A stretch of DNA of 31,094 bases from Ichthyosporea sp. XGB-2017a. Its lineage: Eukaryota > Opisthokonta > Ichthyosporea. Numbering within the stretch: the stretch's first letter is position 1; every line of letters starts with the position of its first letter. The position numbers and the translations under genes were made by a program. A model generated the notes under the pieces. It was given only the letters and a program-made list of their open reading frames with translations, had not been told where the DNA came from and made no database searches. Below are positions 1 to 8,660 of the stretch, in pieces. The DNA lies in contig PDIM01010266.1 in NCBI GenBank assembly GCA_002811675.1, positions 1 through 31,094 on the forward strand, written 5' to 3'.

Positions 1-1577
1 GTATAGTAGATTTTACATAGATTATGATTTAGTATAAATAGAAATAAAGGATCAGGACTTTTGTCCTGTGTTGGGTCTTTTGTGAATTTTGGAGGTTATC
101 CAACAAACTTTAGTTTATATTCATTAGAACATAAACAACACCGAATTATTATGTCCGCGAGCCATTGTACTAACCACAATGAAACGCACTCCAAAACGAC
201 ACTTGTAAAAAAAAACAAAAGAAACGTCCACTACTACTCGGCCTGGCGCACACGTGGCTAATTGGGTTTATCCCATCCCCTAATATCTGGCTCTTTGCTT
301 ACACATGAAGGCTGTTAGGTTGATTGCTTAGCGTTTTTCTCAGCCGGTTACGCCGGTATATAATTTGGGGCGCCTTATAATTATAACGAGGTTTATTTCA
401 GTCACCGCGAACTAGGCATCAGCTTTACTACCGTATAATGAGATGTTTTGATTGGTTTAGTCTTCAGGGTCAATTTTCAAAGTTTAGTTTGCATTACATG
501 CAAATTAATTCCCTTGTGATGCTCCTTATAACGTCGTCGACCTACCTGTACCCGATCGCGAATTTAAATATAGTTGAGTAGGTTAGGTTTTTTTGCAAAA
601 AAAACACTGTTGATCAACTTGATCAAGCTGCAGCTCAAAAATTTAAATGCCCGAAGGCAAATAGTTGAAAAAGGTTATATGCAGTTAATGGAGTTTATAC
701 AATTACTAATGATGCTAAATTAAAGAAACAGGTACTTGAATTATTGTATCCTAATTAATTATGATCATGATCACTGCAGTACTTATATACAGCTGTCGAT
801 GATCTGGGCGGCCTCTCAGAGCTTCTATTAATCTCGGTCTTGTTAATTATATTAACCTCGCATTTGGGACGTGGCTTGCTTACAAACAGTACGTACTGAT
901 CAGTATATTTAATTTACCTCATTGTATTTTTTTCCATTTTTTTTTATTTTTTTTCGAGTTCGCCTCTGCATGAGCTGCAAGTTCAGGGCTACTTGCTTTT
1001 TCTTTCCTTCGCAAATTATAACTAGAACCCGCGGCCTCGACCGCCCACGTCAGAACGTCATGCCTTACGTACGTACGTCGGCCCGGTGGCCATGCGTAAT
1101 TTATTTTTCTTTTTTGCACATAATTTGTATGGCTGCATGACTTTGTATATATTCGAAAAGGCAATATGATCTATGCATATATAAAAGGATGATTTAATTG
1201 TCGGCGTCGCAAGGGCCGAGTACTCGACTCAATAATATTGTTTCTAAAACTACACTGATCAGGCTCTTCTGTGACGTTGAATTGATCAACGTAACGTACA
1301 TCATGATCACACCGTTCTCGCGGTCTTTTAAAACTTCTGAGAAGGTCAGTAGTACGACGTCGGGCCGTGGTAATTCGTGAAATGTCATGGAGTCTAGTGA
1401 CCATACGGATCACATAGCCCGAAACGGAACGAGGAGCAAAGCTTCTAGTTCAGTTTTATAAATAGCAGACGACGCCGTAATTGCAGCTAATTTATTAATT
1501 TGGCAGCTCTGCATGCATGCTCTAGATCTAGTAGTGCATGCGCTCGCTATAAATATATTATAGCTTATAGCGCCTAG
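1..1577. other. Gene-poor region dense in short perfect palindromes
   Basis: I find no convincing coding region here. The open frames are short, lack ATG starts or have biased composition. The visible structure is a very high density of self-complementary words, several sharing bases end to end. Examples are 609-618, 618-627 and 626-635 (10 bp each), 752-761 (10 bp), 762-773 (12 bp), 887-898 and 894-905 (12 bp each, overlapping), 1067-1078 (12 bp), 1217-1226, 1511-1520 and 1522-1531 (10 bp each). A hairpin-capable repeat with 7-bp arms lies at 1546-1564. A TATATAAAAGG box lies at 1177-1187, but no credible gene follows it. The last 80 bp hold the RasGEF 3' end. Confidence 0.7.
1491..1496 (-). 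terminator. Poly(A) signal for the RasGEF gene
   Basis: TTTATT on the plus strand reads AATAAA on the minus strand, about 82 bp after the stop codon of the RasGEF gene. Confidence 0.5.
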
Positions 1578-4500
1578 CTAGTCGAAGTTATACACAAGCG
1601 CGCCTTTTAAGTAAGAAAGCACATCACGTCGCAGCTCCAAGTTGTACTGAAACTTGCTATAGCTAGCTAATGTTTTAACAACCCGTGTCATCATTCTCAA
1701 CTTATCGAAGTTCACAATTTCTTCCATGCCAATTACTATCGTCCCACAACTTCCATGCACTAGCTCCTGGTCGAGTACGTCGTCGCATGCGCAGGCGCTG
1801 GTCGTAATCGCAGCGCCTGGCTCGATCGCGACGTCCGTACTATCAAAACTCGAGGTTAATTTACACCGAGCAGCTGTACTGCTGTACTGTGCACAGCTAG
1901 TACTATAAGACATACGCGTACGGCCAGTGCCAGCGCTAGCTGCGCCTGTACATGTACTCATGAGGCGCTTCGATATCGACCGCGATGAAGGCGATATAGT
2001 AGTTCTCGCATGATCATGATTAGAGGCCTCAGGTCCACAGCTATTGATCGGGAGCTGCGACTTTTCTGCCGTTCGTTGACGTACCAGTCGCGGATCGCGG
2101 CTAAACGACGTGTACAGTTCTTGATCACCTAGAATTAGAGCGTTACCATCATTAATGAAAAGTAGGTCTTTCATGTATACAGGAAGAAAGGGTATAATAG
2201 GCTGGCCTTCGATGGACGCGACATGAGTTCTGTAATTCTTCATGTTCTGCAGCGGACTTGTAAATTCTCGCAACTTGGAAAAGATATTAATGGACTTGTC
2301 CGCCACACCGTCCCACGACCTTCTCAAATGCTTCACTTGCGGTAGAGACAAAGCTCCTACAATGGCAAAAACGGAGTAGAAATTGTTGAGCCTATAGCAT
2401 ATTTGTGCAACTTCAATAAACTTCTCAATAAGCTTGGCCTGAGCTTTTGATCCCTCCTCGTTAATTACTTCAGTGGCTACCCAATAACTTTCTACATTAA
2501 AGCGGTCAATAAACCGATCTAGTTTTGCCCCCCCGGGATTGACGATGTAACCATTACCATCCAAGACGTCGACGCAGTTGTAGATGTTTGGCTGATCTTC
2601 CGCTGTACGTCCGCCTATCGAGCTGTGATAATATGACGTGCAGTGCTTGTGCTCTGCATCACCGGCATACATTTCTGTTGGAAGAGAAGAGGAGGAAGAC
2701 AATCGTTTTTTGTGAAAGGACGACGTGGAACAATTCGGCCTTTTCTGCATTCGACCAATGTGAGCCCCCTGGTTAATAGTAGATGGTAGTGAACTTGAAC
2801 TCGAAGTCCTTTTCAAATATGCCGCCACGTCATTATGCCTAACGCCACGCGACCCACAGCAAATAGGATCCCCGCTTTTGACTGGCCTTTTCAAGTTTAC
2901 CTGGCCGTCGACTGGCTCCAGATTTTTAGGAGGTGATGCACAACCAGCAGCTGCTAGTGCAGATGTATTTAATGATTCTGCACGCTCAGAAGAGGAAGAT
3001 GCTGTTGCCGATCGTGATCTAGACAACCATTTTTTCCGCGATGTTAAATTATCAATAAATGCTTTAGGTGGTATGGCCTTGAAATAGCCCCAGTTCAATA
3101 ATGTGAGTTGCTCGGCAAGAATGACAGGATCTACACCTCCTATACCTGACTGTCGAAATACTTTTGAATATCCAAGGCCTAATTGACAATCTTTGGCAAG
3201 TGCTTTAACTTCAATGAGGTACTCGCAATGTTTCTCCTCAAATGTATTCAGAAGCTCGCGGCTCTGCTCTGGGAATCCACAATCCCTTGCATACGTAAGA
3301 AAGTTTTTCAATTTCCCTCTCAGCTGTTCATTACCAACCACTTCGAAATCATCATAAGCATATACTAGCCATCGCTCAAAAATGCCTAAAACTTTTACTT
3401 GAATTGCCCTCTTCCATTTGGCATAGTGCACCCTATCTTCTTCAGATGGACTTGCTGGAAGTGAAACATGGAAACGACTACAGAGCATTTCAAAAAACTG
3501 AAGAGGTGTCATAAAAAGTCTGAAGCTCATCAGAAATGTATAGATAAATTCCTTGTTCCAGCTGCTCTCATCGGTCAACCTTTCTACAAGTTTGGGAATG
3601 GTACCTGCCATTACCTCCACCTCTTCCTTTCCACAATCATTTTGATCCATCGCCTTCGGCATATTTACAATAAGCGAACCACTTCCTTGGTCAGTAAGAG
3701 ATAGCAAAATGCTACCTTCCTGGTAAGAATCTGCAGATTTGCCACTATCTGACTGCTTTTCTGTCCCGCCGCTGCGCACGCCTTTCGTTGTCGGTCCATT
3801 TTCGAGTTCATTAATTCTTTGTTGATCAAGTATTGCCGTACGTGAAACATCGTCTGATATGGTAAGTGAACACTTTGACAGAGACTCATTAACTTCTACT
3901 TGAGCAGCCACAGAAACCTCTTGTTCCAAAAGGTACCTTGCGTAGCAATCACCTCGAACCTTTTCACTAAAGTCTGGGCAGCCACTGCTTAAACAACATG
4001 GGCACGTACATACAGGACTCCTACCCTTAAACGACCTCTCAGCACCCAGGTCAGCACTACCGATTCCATGGCTTTCAACAGACGAATGATCACTATTGTC
4101 GGCAAAAGATGAAACCGAAGATCTCGAGCTAGGAGAAATAACTAGCTTCATTCTCGGGCTTTCAGTGCATTGAAATCTACCTTCAAGAGAGTACTGAGAT
4201 AGTGAGAGGGAGGATAAATGGACGCCTCTACGAGATTGTAGTGAACAATGACTTCCGGACACCTCAGGCTCTGTCGGGTCTGACGCACTGGATAGATGTT
4301 CACTCTCCCCATCGCTAAACGTCGAAGAGGTAGTACGAGCCTCATTGCAATCATGAACATGACCATACTTTACACAGGAACACTGGCACCGGCATACTGC
4401 CTTCACCTGTGAGGGTGAGGCCTGATCACTAAGTGACGAAGAGTTTGCGGAAGTTGCGCTGGAGAGGGACGAACCTTCTCTCCATTCTATGCTGCGAGAG

Positions 4501-5729
4501 CTTGTTTCGGGCTTTACTTTCCTATTTTTGTCATGTGCCTCAAACTGACCAGTTTTCTGCTTACCCGGAATACCCTTGCCCACCAGGGAGCATATATACT
4601 TCAGTTTATCTTCGGAAATATGAGAAGGCCCCTTCTTCATGAATAAAGAACGCTGAGGCTCTTCGGCTACGCTGACAGTTGGGTACTTTAAATGCAAGCC
4701 GCGTTCACCCTTATTCCAATCACTCTCACCCTTCTCGTGCCCAGTATCCTGGTACACTCCCACTTTATCACAAAACCCACTACCATGGCTTGCTTCGGAA
4801 TAATCTCTAATTTTCTGGGAATGCTTTTCTTCCCTTTCCTCGGCCTTTTTGCCTTTCCTATAAACAGAACCCCCTCCTGTCACTCCATACATTTGTGTAA
4901 TTCCTTCGCTGCCATTCCTTCCACTTGAACCAACCTTGGTTTCAGGGAACTCAGTTACAAACTGTGCCCTTCTTTTGTCTTTCTGTACAGGAGCCCGAAC
5001 TGTCCAGAGATACCGATCAATCGACTCTTGCCATTCTAAAGATCCTTGAATGGCACTGAACCACTCAATGCGATCAACAATATTGAACCCTTTTACTGTA
5101 TATATGAAATCTCCCAAGCATATTTCAAATTTGATGTTGTGCGTCTTGTCTTTCGTACTTCTATTCCGCAACACAACCCCTTTCAGCAAGATTGGCTTTG
5201 CCATTAAAACGTACTGATACTTTTTTCTCACATCTGACGGCAATTTACTCACAGGGGTGTCACCCAAAACTTCAGCTATCTGCTCTAAAGATGCTTTTTT
5301 CGCCTTATTCTTACACTTTACAAGTAAGAGCATGTCATTAAACAAAAATAAATGTGTACACTGTATCTTCACAGGTTCTGAAACCCGTTTCACCCTAAAC
5401 CAAACCGATTTGACAGGTCCATATTTCAACAAAAACCGTGTCCCTGCTTTTGAACCCCCTCCATTTAAACCCGCAGTGACCCTCCCGCATCCCTCCCCAG
5501 AGTTGCCGAAACACTCCCCCCCTTGAATCCCTGGCATCTTTGTTAAACTAATGTGCTCCCCTTCACATTGCTCGTCACTATTGCTGTGCAAAATAGACAA
5601 ATCAATCAGTCCCTCAAGAAGAGCTGTTTGCTTTGCGGATTGTGAATAATTTAGATTAATAGGCCCCCTTCCTCCACATGCAGGCAATCTGTATGCAAAC
5701 AGAGATTTGAGTTCCGTGGCATTCCCCAT
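1578..5729 (-). CDS. PH domain-RasGEF (REM + CDC25) guanine nucleotide exchange factor
   Basis: This is a single-exon gene of 1383 aa. It is predicted to catalyse GDP/GTP exchange on a Ras-family GTPase at membranes. A PH domain spans about residues 98-240, with an LFLFNDMLLLV core like PH domains of Rho/Ras GEFs. A RasGEF N-terminal (REM) domain spans about 700-835. The CDC25 catalytic domain runs from about 865 to the C-terminus; its hallmarks include PFLPVYMKDLLFINDG and a final NFDKLR segment. Two insertions interrupt the catalytic domain: about 893-1065 (Ser-rich) and 1215-1325. The 250-700 linker is low complexity but contains two cysteine clusters (445-461 and 574-584). The start is the first ATG (5729); the frame extends upstream only to a GTG at 5762. 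The gene diverges from GRL1. The family is certain; the exact GTPase is unknown. Confidence 0.93.
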   Translation of the reverse strand: MGNATELKSLFAYRLPACGGRGPINLNYSQSAKQTALLEGLIDLSILHSNSDEQCEGEHISLTKMPGIQGGECFGNSGEGCGRVTAGLNGGGSKAGTRFLLKYGPVKSVWFRVKRVSEPVKIQCTHLFLFNDMLLLVKCKNKAKKASLEQIAEVLGDTPVSKLPSDVRKKYQYVLMAKPILLKGVVLRNRSTKDKTHNIKFEICLGDFIYTVKGFNIVDRIEWFSAIQGSLEWQESIDRYLWTVRAPVQKDKRRAQFVTEFPETKVGSSGRNGSEGITQMYGVTGGGSVYRKGKKAEEREEKHSQKIRDYSEASHGSGFCDKVGVYQDTGHEKGESDWNKGERGLHLKYPTVSVAEEPQRSLFMKKGPSHISEDKLKYICSLVGKGIPGKQKTGQFEAHDKNRKVKPETSSRSIEWREGSSLSSATSANSSSLSDQASPSQVKAVCRCQCSCVKYGHVHDCNEARTTSSTFSDGESEHLSSASDPTEPEVSGSHCSLQSRRGVHLSSLSLSQYSLEGRFQCTESPRMKLVISPSSRSSVSSFADNSDHSSVESHGIGSADLGAERSFKGRSPVCTCPCCLSSGCPDFSEKVRGDCYARYLLEQEVSVAAQVEVNESLSKCSLTISDDVSRTAILDQQRINELENGPTTKGVRSGGTEKQSDSGKSADSYQEGSILLSLTDQGSGSLIVNMPKAMDQNDCGKEEVEVMAGTIPKLVERLTDESSWNKEFIYTFLMSFRLFMTPLQFFEMLCSRFHVSLPASPSEEDRVHYAKWKRAIQVKVLGIFERWLVYAYDDFEVVGNEQLRGKLKNFLTYARDCGFPEQSRELLNTFEEKHCEYLIEVKALAKDCQLGLGYSKVFRQSGIGGVDPVILAEQLTLLNWGYFKAIPPKAFIDNLTSRKKWLSRSRSATASSSSERAESLNTSALAAAGCASPPKNLEPVDGQVNLKRPVKSGDPICCGSRGVRHNDVAAYLKRTSSSSSLPSTINQGAHIGRMQKRPNCSTSSFHKKRLSSSSSLPTEMYAGDAEHKHCTSYYHSSIGGRTAEDQPNIYNCVDVLDGNGYIVNPGGAKLDRFIDRFNVESYWVATEVINEEGSKAQAKLIEKFIEVAQICYRLNNFYSVFAIVGALSLPQVKHLRRSWDGVADKSINIFSKLREFTSPLQNMKNYRTHVASIEGQPIIPFLPVYMKDLLFINDGNALILGDQELYTSFSRDPRLVRQRTAEKSQLPINSCGPEASNHDHARTTISPSSRSISKRLMSTCTGAASAGTGRTRMSYSTSCAQYSSTAARCKLTSSFDSTDVAIEPGAAITTSACACDDVLDQELVHGSCGTIVIGMEEIVNFDKLRMMTRVVKTLASYSKFQYNLELRRDVLSYLKGALVYNFD

Positions 5730-6663
5730 GGCGTCCTTATTCTCCGATATACCCACACACACACACGCACTTATTCCACGAGCCTCCTTTGTATTTTCTA
5801 TGTCTTTAACATCTCATTTGCAATCTCCTCAGGTGAACTTAATCTCTGTATGTCTGTCGTTCTATGCAGTTAGTTTTGGCTTCTCGGCACTTGAACTAGC
5901 AGTCGGAATAACTTGTGCTCTAGTAGCTGTGGGAGTGGTGTACAGCATTCACAGGCCACAGCGCATATCGTCATAATTATGTATCACACTGATCATGGTC
6001 AGCTGATAAAGTCCCGCTGTAATTAGCGGAGAGGAGGGGTGTGGACCAGGCAGTATTATGTTATGTGTACTACAACAATTACTGCAATAATTATCAGATC
6101 AAATAAATCAGTACTGGGCAGCTTCAATTACAACAATCATTGTATTATACATGTACTAAATCCGCGGTGAGGGACAAAGCCAACCAATCACAGCCCCGCC
6201 AAGATCCTACTTCACCCAATCACAGCCCTACTTGTAACTTGCCTAATCCAGGCAAAACCCTCTCTTTCTCTCATAATAGGCAATTACAACTAAAGGTGCA
6301 GAATTACAGAACAGCTCAAGAAACCGCGCTATGCATATAGTTGATCATGATAATAGTTCTGTGGTCACATAGCTACATGACTTGTACATTGGGCCAAGTT
6401 ACAGCTATGTAGTATGTAGCGAGACTGTAAACGCAGAACTTCTCTTCTAGATTGCACATTCTACAGCATTCGTTCGGTCTAGCTATACGTACGGCAATGA
6501 GGTCCATCATTGTGCCAGATCTTTTGTATGTGAGTTTTTATGTGGATGGAATACACACCAACCTTATTCCACATACAGGAATGCGCGCAAGCTATAGATA
6601 TATACACCCGGGTTTACTTTTGCGTTAGCCTTGTAGTGTCCTATAAAGGAACAGGGCAAAGGA
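5730..6663. promoter_or_regulatory. Divergent intergenic region between RasGEF and GRL1
   Basis: The two genes are transcribed away from each other across 934 bp. The RasGEF leader has a short CA/TG dinucleotide run at about 5752-5766. Two identical 13-bp CCAAT-containing words lie at 6184-6196 and 6216-6228. The half nearer GRL1 (about 6330-6500) again contains short palindromes such as TATGCATA and CGTACG. I see no supported gene in the interval. Confidence 0.6.
6184..6228. promoter_or_regulatory. Pair of CCAAT boxes in a 13-bp direct repeat
   Basis: CCAATCACAGCCC occurs at 6184-6196 and exactly again at 6216-6228. The start-to-start distance is 32 bp, close to three helical turns. CCAAT is the core NF-Y site, and paired CCAAT boxes about 32 bp apart are a known promoter arrangement. 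That NF-Y binds here is inference. Confidence 0.5.
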
Positions 6664-8611
6664 ATGGAAAGACGTAAGAAGAGCAGCACAGTGCGTCTTG
6701 GGGGCCAGGAAAATACACACATTGCTGTGTATAATGGCGCAGATGCAGAGGATACTGAAAGAGATGTAGGATCTTCAAGTGGAGGGTACACAGGAGAGTT
6801 GATCACTCAAACATCTGCCGACCAAACGCCACTAAATGAGGGAGATCGTGTAGATAACTATGTGGGCATGGCTCCTCCCATAGACAGGGTGGCATCAAAA
6901 TCAACAGACCCAACTCTCGTAATGGTGAAATTAATGCGAATGAATTCAGTTGTTATGCACCCCAGTGAACATAGGGTGGAAAGAGCCGATGGTGATGGGA
7001 ACAGCGATGTGGGCAAACAAATGAAGGAAGAAGATGGAGAAAAATCAGAACATGACTTTTTAAAATTACCATTTCTCCCTGAAGTCATTCATGAAAAAGT
7101 TCTTGAAAATGCCAAGATTCACCGAGATCCCAATGCCAAATGCGTTTTTGAAGGGGCTGAAGTTACCGAGAAGAGTTTCGGGAGGTCAATATTCTGCTTT
7201 GTGATGATTCTATATATCATTGGTGTTGATGGAAGATCACGAAAGTGGTTGATTGTATCTAATGTGTGCATGCTCTTGCTTTTGCTGTTCGATTTGGTGA
7301 GACATATCATTGCCATGAACACATTTAAAGACGATATTGATGCTCTCTTTTACCATGGCCTTATTTTCTTTTGGAAGATTTCTTTAACAGGAACAGTCTT
7401 GTTATTGGGAGTATCAACAGTCTATAACAACAATGAGGGCTGGATAATTAACCATCTTCGAGAATTTCTTAGCACACGCAAGCAGCTTGAAAGCTTGAAA
7501 CCATTGCTGCGACGAACGGCTGCTCTGTGTGCAATCGGAGTTTCCGTGAATGTCGTTCTCTTATTTATCCAGCTGCACGGAAGAGGTGGTGCACTCTTAG
7601 ATGAAGCAAACGCAACTGCCGATGTGCTCCTAGAGCCCTTTACCGGCTCTGTTGGGTTTGCAGTGATATATGGGTTGACCAATATCGCTATGAGCTGTCT
7701 TTGGATTGCCCCATACATGCTCTTCTCTTTAATGGCTGGAATTTTGAATTCCTACAATGATAACTTAAGGTAATGTACATATCTTGCGTTCTTATGGAAA
7801 GACAAATACATCTGTATGGGGAGCATGAATATGATAAATTAACTTGTAATTGCTCTTTGAAAATAGCCTTGTTGTGTCTGAGGGTTTCTTGTCGTTTGAT
7901 GCAACCCGAGAGGCTCTCCACGGAAGGCAATCTAAAGCTCATGTTATGAATAAGCTTTTTGGAAAATGGCTATTTTTGCAGTTGCTTATGGGGGGTGGTA
8001 CAGTAATTGCTCTGCTTTACAGGATTGTTTTTCAAAGCAAGGTTAGTGAAAAGGAATGGTTCATAGACTTTAGAATATTTTCACTAATTGGCCCATTAAT
8101 TTTTGAAAACTCTGCTTAACATTTCCTGGTAGTCTTTCGGAACGTTTGTGCTCTTCATTCATGTATTTTGGTTTTTATATAGCTTGCTACTAATTGCGGC
8201 CATTTCCATTCCATCAGCAAGATTTAATGCACTTCCAGGTAAGTTTGATTTGCTCTGCATGTCTTTCAATTTCCGAGCCATCCAGTCACTAACTTAGCAA
8301 TGTTTCTTGTGTGTAATAGACCAATTGCTTTTTATAGTTAGCAACCAACAAATTACTGAGTGTCCTAAAAGAATTGACTTTTTGTTTCTCGTAAAAATAA
8401 TGAAGACATTGGACTTTGGAATTTATGCTGCAGGTAAGTTAAAAACTTTCTAAATACGCTTAGTGACACATCATTGACGAACTTACACTTGTTTATTGTA
8501 TTCATGTAATCAATCATAGGCCTTTTCAAAGTAACATACGTGCTTATGAGTGAGTTGATTTCGGCGGTCATTAGTGTGTTTTTTCTTTTGTATAGCTTCC
8601 AGACGAGTTAG
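6664..8611 (+). CDS. Gustatory-receptor-like 7TM protein GRL1
   Basis: Five exons: 6664-7769, 7867-8041, 8133-8238, 8338-8433 and 8520-8611. Each intron has GT-AG ends, and together the exons give a continuous 524-aa frame. A polar, acidic N-terminal tail of about 170 aa precedes seven main membrane segments near 195-216, 231-254, 284-304, 329-360, 399-424, 430-456 and 495-522. A short extra hydrophobic stretch lies at 174-188. The last segment, encoded by the fifth exon, starts GLF and ends in a hydrophobic run plus FQ. This resembles the TM7 signature of insect gustatory receptors (GxF ... TY-hydrophobic-QF). Insect GR/OR proteins are N-terminus-inside, ligand-gated cation channels; protist relatives (GRL, DUF3537-like) are largely uncharacterised. 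An NAT glycosylation sequon lies between segments 3 and 4, the outside under that topology. Family assignment rests on TM layout and the C-terminal motif only. Confidence 0.75.
8492..8497 (-). terminator. Possible poly(A) signal for the PGP-I gene
   Basis: TTTATT on the plus strand (AATAAA on the minus) lies about 164 bp beyond the PGP-I stop. It falls inside the last intron of GRL1, so the PGP-I 3'UTR would be antisense to the GRL1 final exon. Confidence 0.35.
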
Positions 8612-8660
8612 TTGACAAGAACAAGAAATAGCTCAAGACGTTCAAGCAAAATTGGTCTCT

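Noticed and set aside
1177-1187. Perfect TATA box TATATAAAAGG
   Set aside because: No credible plus-strand gene follows; the next gene is on the opposite strand.
1171-1404. Minus-strand Arg-rich open frame of about 77 codons
   Set aside because: Biased composition, inside the palindrome-rich region, with no domain or regulatory support.
600-2030. Palindromic region as a transposon or terminal inverted repeat element
   Set aside because: The dyads are short, differ from one another and are tiled; I found no matching long arms, target-site duplication or transposase.
5728-5976. Plus-strand open frame with a hydrophobic C-terminus, overlapping the RasGEF start antisense
   Set aside because: It overlaps the start of the well-supported RasGEF gene, has no homology I recognise, and its ATG lies directly opposite the RasGEF ATG.
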